NCBI GenBank assembly: GCA_016278325.1
Contig: JADQCB010000014.1
Coordinates: 1 to 64,000 of the forward strand
Origin: Actibacterium sp.
GTDB taxonomy: Bacteria > Pseudomonadota > Alphaproteobacteria > Rhodobacterales > Rhodobacteraceae
DNA length: 64,000 bases
Direction: 5' to 3'
Shown here: one piece after another, positions 1 to 8,622 of the stretch
Numbering within the stretch: the first letter of the stretch is position 1
Layout of the letters: each line of letters begins with the position of its first letter
Notes under the pieces: generated by a model
Seen by the model: the letters and a program-made list of their open reading frames with translations, nothing else
The model's database searches: none
What the model was told of the DNA's origin: nothing
Program-made: the position numbers and the translations under genes

Positions 1-955
1 GTCGCGCGGGCGCCGGACCGCCGGGCGCGGCATCCGCGGCGGACGGCACGTCGGCGGGCGCGGTCGCCGTGTCCGGCGGCGCCCCGGGCACCGCCCCCTG
101 CGCCTGGACCGTTGGCGGCACCGACCGGTCGGCCTGGGCGTCCGCCATCGAAACGGTCTGCGCCTGCGTATCGGGTGCGGGTTCGGGCTCGGCACCGGTG
201 GCCGCCCCGCTTGCCTGCGCGGGCCCGGTTTCACCGACCCCGGCCGCGGGTTGCGCCGCCACCGGCCGGCCCCGGTCCGTCCCGGCCAGGTCCGGCATCG
301 TATCGGGCGTGGCCCGCGCGAGCCTGTCCGGGCGCGGCGCATCGGGCGCCAGGATCACCGTGGCATCCCCGCTCACCTGCCGGCCGTCGGCCAGGTCCAT
401 CGCCAGTTCCACGACGCGCGGTGTCGCGGCCGGCGGAACCTCGAACAGGGCCACGAACTGGCCCGACGAATCGGCCTGTGTTCCGGTCACCGCCTGCCCG
501 TCGATCAGGATCCGCACTTGCGCGCCCGGCGCCGCGGTTCCGGCCACCAGCGCGTTGCCTTGCGCATCCAAGCGCACCACGTCGAAGGCCGGTGGCGGCG
601 GCCCGTCGGGCGCGGCGGCGTTATCACCGGGTTGAGCCGGCGCGGCCATATCGGGGGTCTCGGCCAGCGCTTGCGGTGTCGGGCTGTCGACCGGTGGCGT
701 CATGGTCCCGGATGTCGTTGCATCCGGTGATGCGGGCTTGCCCGCGCCGGGCCGATCCCGATCCGCGATGTCTTGAGCGGCTTGCAGGTTACCAGCGTCG
801 GCTTCCGTCCCGGCCTCGGGAATCGCCACGCCACCCGGCGGCGGCCCCGGCCGCCGGGCGTCATAGACGACGTAACCCAGGGCAAGCGCCGCCAGCAGGG
901 CGCCACCGGCTGCGGCCCCGCGCCCCGGCGCGCCCAGTTTCATCCATTTCGGCAT
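1..955 (-). CDS. Membrane-anchored Pro/Ala-rich protein with Ig-like domain (N-terminal part; runs off left edge)
   Basis: The reading frame is open from an ATG at 955 to the window edge, so only the first 318 residues are present. Residues about 8-26 form one hydrophobic segment followed by charged residues, which fits a single membrane anchor with the rest in the periplasm. A long Ala/Pro/Asp-rich linker follows. A compact stretch around residues 105-190 (DVVRLDAQGNALVAGTA onward) reads like an Ig-like adhesion domain. Rhodobacteraceae often carry such a protein with a C-terminal LysM domain next to a LOG-family gene; that domain would lie outside this window, so it is inference. It is divergent from the LOG gene, with about 97 bases between the starts. 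Confidence 0.7.
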   Translation of the reverse strand, partial: MPKWMKLGAPGRGAAAGGALLAALALGYVVYDARRPGPPPGGVAIPEAGTEADAGNLQAAQDIADRDRPGAGKPASPDATTSGTMTPPVDSPTPQALAETPDMAAPAQPGDNAAAPDGPPPPAFDVVRLDAQGNALVAGTAAPGAQVRILIDGQAVTGTQADSSGQFVALFEVPPAATPRVVELAMDLADGRQVSGDATVILAPDAPRPDRLARATPDTMPDLAGTDRGRPVAAQPAAGVGETGPAQASGAATGAEPEPAPDTQAQTVSMADAQADRSVPPTVQAQGAVPGAPPDTATAPADVPSAADAAPGGPAPAR

Positions 956-1052
956 ATCCGTCTTCCCCTTGCCCGGTCCTGTCGCCGGGCGCTTGCGGGA
1001 CCATATCAACCCCGCTATCAGGGGTCCAGAACCCCGGGACGGCAAGGCCGCG

Positions 1053-1610
1053 ATGTCCAGAACCAACCCTTCGATCTGTGTCTTCTGCGGCTCACGCGAC
1101 GGGGCCCGGCCGAGCTATGCGCAAGCGGCCGAACAAACCGGTCGCGCCTTGGCGCAGGAAGGCTGGCGGCTGGTCTACGGGGCCGGCGATATCGGCCTGA
1201 TGGGCCGGGCCGCGCGGGCGGCGCAGGCGGCCGGGGGCCAGACCTTCGGGGTGATCCCGGTGCATCTGCTGGAACGCGAGGCGGGCAAGCGCGACCTTTC
1301 CGCCTTCGTGGTGACCGAGACGATGCATGAGCGCAAGAAGGTCATGTTCATGAATTCGGACGCAATCGTGGTGATGCCGGGCGGGGCCGGGTCGCTCGAC
1401 GAATTCTTCGAGGTGCTGACATGGCGTCAGCTGGGCCTGCATGCAAAACCCATCCTTCTGCTTGACATCGAAGGCTTCTGGACCCCGCTGGTCGGCCTGA
1501 TCGACCATTTCATCGCCGAGGGGTTCGCCGAACCGGGGATTCGCGATTACGTCACCGTGGTCCCCTCGCCCGCCACCCTGACCGCGACCCTGCGCGCCGC
1601 CCTGTCCTGA
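1053..1610 (+). CDS. TIGR00730/LOG-family protein (Rossmann-fold nucleotide phosphoribohydrolase)
   Basis: The 185-residue product starts at MSRTNPSICVFCGSR, typical of the LOG (lysine decarboxylase-like) family. The family signature PGGAGSLDEFFE is present (usual form PGGxGTxxE). Characterised members hydrolyse N6-modified AMP to release the free base and ribose 5-phosphate. The true substrate in bacteria of this type is uncertain. The frame extends upstream to 969, but homologous sequence begins at 1053, so that start was chosen although its ribosome site is weak. The last 64 bases overlap the 3' end of the convergent rarD gene. Confidence 0.85.
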   Translation: MSRTNPSICVFCGSRDGARPSYAQAAEQTGRALAQEGWRLVYGAGDIGLMGRAARAAQAAGGQTFGVIPVHLLEREAGKRDLSAFVVTETMHERKKVMFMNSDAIVVMPGGAGSLDEFFEVLTWRQLGLHAKPILLLDIEGFWTPLVGLIDHFIAEGFAEPGIRDYVTVVPSPATLTATLRAALS

Positions 1611-2491
1611 CGCAGGCTCGACCAACTGTAGAGCGCCAGCGCCAGCCAGATCATCGGAAACGCGATGGCATGCCACCTGGTGAAGGTTTCGCGAAAGATC
1701 AGGGTCGCCACCAGGAACTGAAGGCTGGGGTTGAGATATTGCACCAGCCCGACCGTGCCCAGCCGCACCCGCTTGGACGCATAGGAGAACAGGACCAGCG
1801 GCGCGCCGGTCAGCGGCCCGGCCAGCATCAGCAACAGGCTGTCCTTCAGGCTGTGCCCGAAGGTCGCCAGGTTGCGCCCCACCAGCCCTTGCCATCCCTG
1901 CATGTGCACACCCCACAGCCAGATCAGCGCCAACGGGGCGAGCAGCAGCACCTCGGTGGTGACCGAAACCACCGGACCGGCGGGTGAGCCCTTCTTGAGC
2001 AGGCCGTAAAACCCGAAAGAAAAGGCAAGGATCAGTGAAATCCAGGGCGCGACACCATAGCCCCAGGTCAGCACGCCGACCGCCGCCGCGGCCAGACCGA
2101 CGGCGGCCCATTTCGCCGGGCCCAGCTTTTCGCCCAGCAACACGAACCCCAGCATCACCGCGACCAGCGGAAAGATGTAATACCCCAGGCTGGCCTGAAC
2201 CGCATGGCCGGTCTGCACCGAGAAGATGAAAAAGAACCAGTTGGTCGATATCAGCACCGCCGCCAGCAGCACGATCGCCAGAACGCGCGGCTTCCTGAAA
2301 AGCTCGGCCACCTGGCCAAGCCGGCCCTGAACCGCCAGCACCGCCCCGAAGAAGATCATCGACCAGAGGGTGCGATGGCTGAGCACTTCCAGCGGCGGCA
2401 CATGGGCCAGCATCTTGTAATAAAGCGATGACAGCCCCCAGATGCAGCAGGCTGCCACCATCGCCAGTATACCCTTGCCAGCCTCGCTCAT
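1547..2491 (-). CDS. rarD: RarD-type EamA-family permease
   Basis: The 314-residue inner-membrane protein has about ten hydrophobic helices in two EamA halves and begins MSEAGKGILAMVAACCIWGL. The segments SSLYYKMLAHVPPLEVLSHR and LVQYLNPSLQFLVATLIF are characteristic of RarD, which is annotated as a chloramphenicol-sensitivity protein. The transported compound is not known. The start at 2491 is preceded by an AAAGGGA site; the frame extends 19 codons further upstream without family similarity. The 3' end overlaps the LOG gene tail to tail by 64 bases. Confidence 0.88.
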   Translation of the reverse strand: MSEAGKGILAMVAACCIWGLSSLYYKMLAHVPPLEVLSHRTLWSMIFFGAVLAVQGRLGQVAELFRKPRVLAIVLLAAVLISTNWFFFIFSVQTGHAVQASLGYYIFPLVAVMLGFVLLGEKLGPAKWAAVGLAAAAVGVLTWGYGVAPWISLILAFSFGFYGLLKKGSPAGPVVSVTTEVLLLAPLALIWLWGVHMQGWQGLVGRNLATFGHSLKDSLLLMLAGPLTGAPLVLFSYASKRVRLGTVGLVQYLNPSLQFLVATLIFRETFTRWHAIAFPMIWLALALYSWSSLRQDRAARRVAVRVAGEGTTVT

Positions 2492-2552
2492 GCCGTCCCT
2501 TTTCCGCCCGCCTGCCGCAGTGCTGCCGCAAGCGGCGGGTGCGTGCAAGCGG

Positions 2553-3008
2553 TTAAAGGCTGGCCAGCTCGTCGCGGAGCATCGTCTCGATCTTGTCGAG
2601 CGGGTGGTTCGTCAGCGTCTTGTGCAATTCGGCCACCACGCGGTCGGCGACTTCCTTGTGCATCTTCTCGCGCAGCTCGCCCAGAACCCGCGGTGGCGCG
2701 ACAAGGACGATCCGCTGGAACGCGCCGCTGTGGGCCTGCGAATAGAGGATCTCGGCCAGTTCGTCGGCGAAGCGATCCTTGGCAAGCCGGTGCCAGTCGG
2801 TGTCGGCATAGGCCGACCGTCCGGCGCCGACGGCTTCATGGACACGCCCGGGTCGGTTCGCGGCCTGCTCATGGTTGGGCGGATTGTCCTGGCTGGCGAT
2901 CCGGACCACGTTCAGGTCCGGGTTCATCTCGTCCAGATCGTTACGCAGGAAAAGCGCCTTTTCGCCATCGGCGATCAGAACCCAGGTTCCCTTGGTGAGT
3001 TGTGTCAT
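2553..3008 (-). CDS. Host attachment family protein (baeRF-like)
   Basis: The 151-residue soluble protein starts MTQLTKGTWVLIADGEKALF. It matches the family named for attachment to host cells in plant-associated bacteria, which is related in fold to release-factor-like baeRF proteins. The conserved N-terminal WVLIADGEKA and the central LVAPPRVLGELREKMH are the recognisable parts. The start at 3008 is chosen because GAGGAG lies just upstream. It is 61 bases from rarD on the same strand, and 199 bases separate it from sodB. The molecular function is not established, despite the family name. Confidence 0.8.
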   Translation of the reverse strand: MTQLTKGTWVLIADGEKALFLRNDLDEMNPDLNVVRIASQDNPPNHEQAANRPGRVHEAVGAGRSAYADTDWHRLAKDRFADELAEILYSQAHSGAFQRIVLVAPPRVLGELREKMHKEVADRVVAELHKTLTNHPLDKIETMLRDELASL

Positions 3009-3119
3009 ACATTGTCTCCTCGAAGGATATTCCACACGATTTCGGGCCGCGGGCGGGGCCGGTCGGAACCATCATGTGCCGATCCGCCACCGTCACCGCG
3101 GAATTGTCGCCGGGGACAA

Positions 3120-3149
3120 GAAAGGCGGCCCCGATGCAGAGCCGCCCTT
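3120..3149 (-). terminator. Probable intrinsic terminator of sodB
   Basis: On the minus strand, 58 bases past the sodB stop codon, GGCGGC and GCCGCC form an inverted repeat, and CTTTCTTG follows the second arm. The stem is GC-rich and the downstream tract T-rich, as expected for Rho-independent termination. The rest of 3009-3207 holds nothing recognisable except the ribosome site of the next gene. Confidence 0.5.
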
Positions 3150-3207
3150 GCCTGCCCGTGTCAGGTCTGCCGCCCCGATGCGGGGGCTGCAACCGCCATC
3201 GACAGCG

Positions 3208-3807
3208 TCACATCCGCGCGGCCACGTTTTCCCAGTTCACCAGGTTGTCAAGGAAGTTCTTGAGATACGCGGGGCGCTTGTTGCGGAAATCGATGTAATA
3301 GGAATGTTCCCACACGTCGCAGCCCAGCAGCGCGGTCTGGTTGAAGCACAGCGGGTTCACGCCGTTTTCCGTCTTGGTGACCTTCAGGCTGCCATCGGTA
3401 TCCTTGACCAGCCAGGCCCAGCCCGATCCGAACTGCCCGGCGCCGGCGGCGGCGAATTCTTCCTTGAACTTGTCGACCGAGCCGAACGCCTCGGTCAGGG
3501 CCTTTTCCAGCTCGCCGGGAATGCCGGTTTTCGTGGGGCTCATCATCTCCCAGAACTGGTTGTGGTTCCAGAACTGCGACGCGTTGTTGAAGATGCCGTT
3601 CTGCGCCACGGCGCCGGGCTGGTAGGTGCCCTTGATGATCTCTTCCACCGGCTTTCCGTCCCACTCGGTGCCGGCGACCGCCTTGTTGCCGTTGTCGACA
3701 TAAGCCTTGTGGTGAATGTCATGGTGATATTCCAGCGTTTCCTTCGACATGCCCAGATCGGCAAGCGCGTCGTGGGCGTAGGGAAGGTCGGGAAGTTCGA
3801 AAGCCAT
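3208..3807 (-). CDS. sodB: Iron superoxide dismutase
   Basis: The 199-residue cytoplasmic enzyme converts superoxide to oxygen and hydrogen peroxide. The four metal ligands are visible: H28 (EYHHDIHH), H82 (QFWNHNQFW), D164 and H168 (DVWEHSYY). Gln78 just before the WNH motif, and the absence of the MnSOD-type Gln near residue 147, point to the iron form. Length is normal for the family. GAAGGGG lies upstream of the ATG. The gene is monocistronic by spacing, with a possible promoter in the 64 bases before it and a terminator after it. Confidence 0.96.
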   Translation of the reverse strand: MAFELPDLPYAHDALADLGMSKETLEYHHDIHHKAYVDNGNKAVAGTEWDGKPVEEIIKGTYQPGAVAQNGIFNNASQFWNHNQFWEMMSPTKTGIPGELEKALTEAFGSVDKFKEEFAAAGAGQFGSGWAWLVKDTDGSLKVTKTENGVNPLCFNQTALLGCDVWEHSYYIDFRNKRPAYLKNFLDNLVNWENVAARM

Positions 3808-3845
3808 TGGTCTGACCCCTTCTGTTGCTTCGGAATGTTACCCGC

Positions 3846-3875
3846 TAGATGGAGGTTAACACCCCGGAAGGTCAA
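3846..3875 (-). promoter_or_regulatory. Possible sodB promoter
   Basis: On the minus strand TTGACC (3875-3870) and CATCTA (3851-3846) are separated by 18 bases, about 40 bases before the sodB ATG. The -35 box matches the consensus well and the -10 only moderately. It overlaps the last codons of soxG. Confidence 0.35.
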
Positions 3876-4453
3876 GCCCCGTGGCCGAAATAGCCGACCG
3901 CCCCGCCCGGCGCGGCAGCCACGGACAACAGGTCGAAGACATATCGCGCGACCGAGCGGAAACAGATCAGCTCGAAGGTTTCGGCATCGCGCATCCAGAA
4001 TGCGACCGGCACCTGTGCCGCACGGGTGCGGCGCAGCTGGCCCGGCCCGAAGGCATCCGCGGACAGATCCACCGGGCAAAGCTTGGCCAGAACCTCGCGC
4101 GCCGCGACGCCGCCTGACAGGCGAAAGACCGACCGCGCATCCGACACGTCGACGGCCAGGTGATGCGTTTCATGCAGTTTCCGCGTGATCGCCGCGGCCG
4201 CATCGCCTGCCGCATCATATGGCACCATCACCAGGATCTCGTCGGGCGACATCCAGCCCAGGGCCCTGTCGCCTTTCCACGCGATGGCGCGCCGCGCCGG
4301 GAACGCGGCGCCGGTGGCCGCGGTGGCGGCCCCCTGCAAGGCGGTCATGCCCAGATCGCCGCGCAGCGTGATCATGCCCCGCGGGGCAAGTTCCTCGATC
4401 GCGGCGAGGCCGTCGAAACGGGCGCCGCCCAGGGCGCTGGCCGGGTCAGACAT
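3872..4453 (-). CDS. soxG: Sarcosine oxidase gamma subunit
   Basis: The 193-residue protein begins MSDPASALGGARFDGLAAIE and ends with the conserved tail RSVARYVFDLLSVA. It matches the gamma subunit of heterotetrameric sarcosine oxidase, which folds like part of the GcvT aminomethyltransferase and completes the tetrahydrofolate side of the complex. It is the last gene of the operon and overlaps the end of soxA by 8 bases, so translation is probably coupled. The start at 4453 follows the family; the frame extends further upstream, inside soxA. Confidence 0.9.
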   Translation of the reverse strand: MSDPASALGGARFDGLAAIEELAPRGMITLRGDLGMTALQGAATAATGAAFPARRAIAWKGDRALGWMSPDEILVMVPYDAAGDAAAAITRKLHETHHLAVDVSDARSVFRLSGGVAAREVLAKLCPVDLSADAFGPGQLRRTRAAQVPVAFWMRDAETFELICFRSVARYVFDLLSVAAAPGGAVGYFGHGA

Positions 4454-7400
4454 TCTGTTTCTCCCCCTCCTTGTCGAAGAATACCGGATCGACGATCCGC
4501 GCCTCGACGCTGCCGCCGTCCAGCGTGGCAAAGGCAATCACCTCGCCCATCCGGTCCGGGCCGTGACGAACCAGGCCCATGGCAATGCCGCGACCCAGCG
4601 TCGGCGAGTAATAGGTCGAGGTCACGCGCCCCTGCGTGTTGCGCTGGCCATTGGCGTTATATCCCTCGGCCGGGGCATAGGCGCCATCGGGAATCACCGA
4701 GCCGTCGAGCGTTTCGAGCCCGACCAGGCGCCAGCGATCGGGATCGCTCATGTGGCTGCGCGCCTGCGCGCGCTTGCCCAGGTAATCCGCTTTCTTCTTC
4801 GAAATTGCCCAGTCCAGCCCCAGATCCTGCGGGATCACGGTGCCGTCGGTTTCATCCCCGATCATGATGAAGCCCTTCTCGGCGCGCATGACATGCAGCG
4901 CCTCGGTCCCGTAGGGCATGAGGCCGAATTCCTGCCCGGCCTCGACGCAGGCATTCCAGAAGGCACGCCCCTGGCCGGCGGGCACGGCGATCTCGAAGGA
5001 CAGCTCGCCCGAGAAGGAGATCCGATAGACCCGCGCCGGGATCCCGGCAATCTCACCATCGGCCCAATCCATGAAGGCCAAGGCATCCCTGCCGACATCC
5101 ATTCCGCCCAGCTTTTCGAGCAGCTTGCGCGAATTCGGGCCGACCACGCCGATCTGGGCATATTGCTCGGTCAGGTTGGCGACATGCACCTTCATGTCCC
5201 ACCATTCGGTCTGGAGCCATTCCTCCATATGCGCATGGATATGCTCGGCCCCGCCGGTGGTCGTGTGGCACAGGAATGTCTGATCGTCGATCCGCGCCAC
5301 CACCCCGTCATCCATCAGGAAGCCGTTCTCGTTGCACATCAGGCCATAGCGGCAGCGCCCCGGCTTCAGGCTGGACATCATGTTGGTGTAGAGCATGTCG
5401 AGAAAGCGACCGGCATCCGGCCCCTTGACCAGAATCTTGCCCAGCGTCGATGCGTCAAGCAAACCAAGGTTTTCGCGCGTGTTCCTCACTTCGCGGATCA
5501 CCGCATCGGCGCGCGATTCGCCGCCGCGGCGATAGCAATAGGGGCGCCGCCACTGGCCGACCGGTTCGAAATCGGCGCCGTTTTCCTCGTGCCAGCCATG
5601 TATCGGCGTGCGCCGCAGCGGCTGGAAGATGGCGCCGCGCGCCTCGCCCGCGATGGCCCCCATCGAGATCGGCGTATAGGGCGGGCGGAATGTGGTCGTG
5701 CCGACCTGCGGAATTTCCTGGCCCAGAGATTGAGCCAGAACCGCCAGCCCGTTGATGTTGCTGAGCTTCCCCTGATCGGTGGCCATGCCGAGCGTGGTAT
5801 AGCGCTTGGCGTGCTCGACGCTTTCATAGCCCTCGCGCGCGGCAAGCTGCACGTCCGAGACCTTCACGTCGTTCTGGAAATCCAGCCACATCTTCATGCG
5901 CAGCTTGATGCCCGCGCCCTGGGGCATCATCCAGACCGGCGCAAGCGGCGCTTCCTCGGGCGCCTCGGCGCGGGCGACCGGGCCGCCCTTTGCCTTCATC
6001 CCCACCGCCCTGGCCGCCGCCTTGCCTGCCGCAACGCCATCGGCCAGCGTGGCCGCGGCCTGCAATGCGCCATTGGCCGCGCCGGCGGCGATGACGAAAC
6101 CGCGCCCGTCATGCGACACGGGCGCCCGGTCGGGGTCCGGTCGGAAATGCGCCTGGGCCGCGTCCCAGGTCAGCTTGCCACCGCAATGCGACCACAGGTG
6201 GACCACCGGCGACCAGCCGCCGGACATCGCCACCGCGTCGCAAGCCACCTCTTCCAGCACCGCGCCCTCGCCCGCCTGGGCGCAAAGCGCGACGCCGCTC
6301 ACGCTTTTGCCGCCCTTGACCCGGGCGATCCCCTTGCCGGTTTCCACGCGAATGCCAAGGGCGCGGGCCTGCTGCGGCAATGCGCCGGCCGCTTCGGCAC
6401 GGGCATCGACGATCACCGGCACGTCCAGACCCGCCTCTTTCAGGCAGATGGCCGTGCGATAGGCATCGTCGTTATTGGTCACGATCACGGTGCGGTCGCC
6501 CGGCGACACCGCCCAGTTGACCGCGTAATCGCGCACTGCCGAGGCCAGCATCACCCCGGGCAGATCATTGCCGGCAAAGGACAGCGGCCGCTCGATCGCG
6601 CCCGTCGCGGTGACGACCTGCCCGGCGCGCACCCGCCAAAGGCGGTGGCGCGGCCCGTCGGACCCGGGCGCGTGATCGGCCACACGCTCATGGCCCAGCA
6701 CATACCCATGGTCGTAAACGCCCGCCCCCATGGTGCGGTTGCGCAGCGTGACATTGTCCATCGCGCTCAGCGCGGCCACGCTGTCGGCGATCCAGTCCTC
6801 GGCCGGCCGGCCGTCGATCCGCACGCCGTCCACCGGGGCGCGCCCGCCCCAATGGGCGGTCTGTTCCATGACCAGCACCCGCGCCCCCGCACGACCGGCG
6901 GCAAGCGCGGCCTGCAAGCCGGCGATGCCGCCGCCGATGACCAGGACATCGACAAAGGCATGGAAATGCTCGTAGCGGTCGGCATCGCCGTGTTTCGGCA
7001 CGCGGCCCAGCCCGGCCGATTGCCGGATGAAGGGCTCATAGAGATATTTCCAGAACGGCCGCGGGTTCATGAACATCTTGTAATAGAATCCCGCCGGCAG
7101 GAACCGTGCCATGCGGTTGTTGACTGCGCCGATATCGAGATCGAGGCTGGGCCAGTGGTTCTGGCTGGACGCCGCCAGGCCGGCGAAAAGCTCGGTCGTG
7201 GTCGCGCGCTGGTTCGGTTCGAACCGCGCGCCGGCGCCCAGACCGACCAGCGCGTTGGGTTCCTCGGCGCCGGAGGCGATCACGCCGCGCGGGCGGTGAT
7301 ACTTGAACGACCGGCCGATCAGCATCTGGCCATTGGCCAGCAAAGCCGAGGCCAGCGTATCGCCGGCGAAACCCGTCAGCCGGCGGCCGTTGAAGGTGAA

Positions 7401-7457
7401 GCTTTGGCGGTGAGCGCGGTCGATCAGGCGGCCGCCGGTCTGAAGACGGGTGCTCAT
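4446..7457 (-). CDS. soxA: Sarcosine oxidase alpha subunit
   Basis: The 1003-residue subunit has the usual length. An N-terminal 2Fe-2S-like domain (residues about 18-95, FNGRRLTGFAGDTLASALLA) is followed by a dinucleotide-binding oxidoreductase domain with GGGIAG at 175-180, and a C-terminal GcvT-like half that binds tetrahydrofolate. Together with beta, gamma and delta it oxidatively demethylates sarcosine to glycine, with H2O2 and methylene-THF as products. The start MSTRLQTGGRLIDRAHRQS at 7457 is the family start. There are 61 bases to soxD upstream, and the end overlaps soxG. A very long antisense frame over this gene is only a GC-driven shadow. Confidence 0.96.
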   Translation of the reverse strand: MSTRLQTGGRLIDRAHRQSFTFNGRRLTGFAGDTLASALLANGQMLIGRSFKYHRPRGVIASGAEEPNALVGLGAGARFEPNQRATTTELFAGLAASSQNHWPSLDLDIGAVNNRMARFLPAGFYYKMFMNPRPFWKYLYEPFIRQSAGLGRVPKHGDADRYEHFHAFVDVLVIGGGIAGLQAALAAGRAGARVLVMEQTAHWGGRAPVDGVRIDGRPAEDWIADSVAALSAMDNVTLRNRTMGAGVYDHGYVLGHERVADHAPGSDGPRHRLWRVRAGQVVTATGAIERPLSFAGNDLPGVMLASAVRDYAVNWAVSPGDRTVIVTNNDDAYRTAICLKEAGLDVPVIVDARAEAAGALPQQARALGIRVETGKGIARVKGGKSVSGVALCAQAGEGAVLEEVACDAVAMSGGWSPVVHLWSHCGGKLTWDAAQAHFRPDPDRAPVSHDGRGFVIAAGAANGALQAAATLADGVAAGKAAARAVGMKAKGGPVARAEAPEEAPLAPVWMMPQGAGIKLRMKMWLDFQNDVKVSDVQLAAREGYESVEHAKRYTTLGMATDQGKLSNINGLAVLAQSLGQEIPQVGTTTFRPPYTPISMGAIAGEARGAIFQPLRRTPIHGWHEENGADFEPVGQWRRPYCYRRGGESRADAVIREVRNTRENLGLLDASTLGKILVKGPDAGRFLDMLYTNMMSSLKPGRCRYGLMCNENGFLMDDGVVARIDDQTFLCHTTTGGAEHIHAHMEEWLQTEWWDMKVHVANLTEQYAQIGVVGPNSRKLLEKLGGMDVGRDALAFMDWADGEIAGIPARVYRISFSGELSFEIAVPAGQGRAFWNACVEAGQEFGLMPYGTEALHVMRAEKGFIMIGDETDGTVIPQDLGLDWAISKKKADYLGKRAQARSHMSDPDRWRLVGLETLDGSVIPDGAYAPAEGYNANGQRNTQGRVTSTYYSPTLGRGIAMGLVRHGPDRMGEVIAFATLDGGSVEARIVDPVFFDKEGEKQNV

Positions 7458-7518
7458 GCCTGGGCTCCGGTTCTGAACGCCTGGGTGGTGAAATGAGTAT
7501 TTTTGCCGAGAAGAAGGA

Positions 7519-7848
7519 TCATCGGATTTCCCTCCAGGTCCAGCCGGGCCGTTTCGCCGAAATCGCGTCACGGATGTCTTGCGGCGGCGCGGTGGTCTGC
7601 GCAGGATAGGTGGCGAACACCTCCAGCGTCTGCGTGCAGCGCGCGGCGTGGAACCACTTGCCGCAGCCATGTGCATGGCGCCAGCGTTCGAAATGCACGC
7701 CGCGCGGGTTTTCGCGTTGAAACAGGTAGCCCTCGAAATCCGCGTCCGAGGACTCCGGGCCGAAGCGTTTCAGATGCGCCTCGCCCCCGGGGACGAGTTC
7801 GGCTTCCTCGGCCATGACGCCGCAATTGGGGCATTCAAGGATCAGCAT
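7519..7848 (-). CDS. soxD: Sarcosine oxidase delta subunit
   Basis: The 109-residue protein begins MLILECPNCG and carries the zinc ligands of the delta subunit: C6 and C9 in the CPNCG knuckle, and a His/Cys pair in HAHGCGKWF. Its role is structural within the alpha-beta-gamma-delta complex. In other Rhodobacterales it normally follows soxB directly. Here a foreign gene lies between them, ending 33 bases upstream of the soxD ATG. The ribosome site before the ATG is poor. Confidence 0.93.
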   Translation of the reverse strand: MLILECPNCGVMAEEAELVPGGEAHLKRFGPESSDADFEGYLFQRENPRGVHFERWRHAHGCGKWFHAARCTQTLEVFATYPAQTTAPPQDIRDAISAKRPGWTWREIR

Positions 7849-7881
7849 TTTTGACCATTTCTCAGAGTATTTACCAACGAA

Positions 7882-8622
7882 TTAGAGGCCATACTTATCT
7901 TCTTTCTCAAGATCAAGTTTGGGGTATTTTTTTCCGAAATGAACCTCTGCGGCGTCTTTGAGTTGTTCCAGAACTCTCCAAGAGTCCTCTACCTCTCGCT
8001 CCAGAAACTGCATGATCTGCCCCAGCAAATTGTTAAGACGTGATGCCTGCGCTTGCGCGATAACCGCCGACTGCCCAGAGAATTCGTTCATCATCTCTGT
8101 CCCTTCACCAACGCTAACGTCCGTACTACGCTCCTCAGTAAACTTAAAAAATTCACGTCTCAAATCGTTGTAAAAACTTGCAGATGCTAGAACGTGAAGA
8201 ACGCGTTTTTGCACAAGAAATATTTCCTCAAACAGGTTGGCTTTTTGTGAAGAAAGAAGAAAAGACAACTCTTCCGTTGTAATCTGCTTTGGGCGCTCGC
8301 CATCACCTACGAGTTCCATAACCTTTCCGAAAGGCTCCATGTCTGAAGCGTCATTAGCATCAGCAGTAGAAAACATTTCGTCAATCTGCCGCTTCATGTT
8401 TGCAACATCTTCATAAAGATTCTTCAGCTTGAAGAAGGCAATGAAAGCAAGCTTAGCGGCATTCGCTTGTTCCGTCTCCGCGTCTAATTTTCTCTGCTGA
8501 CGAAAAGCACGGCCCGTAGCTGCCCATGAACCGAACAATGAAATGCCACCACCCAAGACAGCACCGAATAGTCCTGACCAAAGCTCTCTAGACGAAAGAA
8601 TAGTGTGAACTTCGTCAATCAA
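7882..8622 (-). CDS. Unrecognised single-pass membrane protein inserted in the sox operon
   Basis: The 246-residue product is read from a TTG at 8622 that overlaps the soxB stop codon (TTGA arrangement); no other upstream in-frame start is available. Residues about 14-34 (LWSGLFGAVLGGGISLFGSW) form one membrane helix. The rest is charged, helical and cytoplasmic in character (QQRKLDAETEQANAAKLAF onward), with several Phe/Lys/Glu-rich helices and no catalytic motif I can identify. Base composition is strikingly different: lines counted here run 35-55% GC, about 45% overall, against about 65% in the flanking sox genes, and codons such as AGA, AAA and TTT are common. It is not part of the known sarcosine oxidase complex. 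I read it as recently acquired; its function is unknown. Confidence 0.75.
   Translation of the reverse strand: MIDEVHTILSSRELWSGLFGAVLGGGISLFGSWAATGRAFRQQRKLDAETEQANAAKLAFIAFFKLKNLYEDVANMKRQIDEMFSTADANDASDMEPFGKVMELVGDGERPKQITTEELSFLLSSQKANLFEEIFLVQKRVLHVLASASFYNDLRREFFKFTEERSTDVSVGEGTEMMNEFSGQSAVIAQAQASRLNNLLGQIMQFLEREVEDSWRVLEQLKDAAEVHFGKKYPKLDLEKEDKYGL

Noticed and set aside
112..1200. Long plus-strand frames at the left edge
   Set aside because: Arg/Pro-rich translation without motifs; the minus-strand frame here has a membrane anchor, linker and Ig-like domain, and the LOG gene accounts for the rest.
4185..7496. An open frame of 1103 codons antisense to soxA
   Set aside because: It is the GC-driven mirror frame of a clear sarcosine oxidase alpha gene, rich in Arg, His, Ala and Gly, with no domain or ribosome site.
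7457..7676. Upstream start that would lengthen soxA to 1076 residues
   Set aside because: It would run through soxD, and the added residues have no similarity to the alpha subunit; the ATG at 7457 matches the family.
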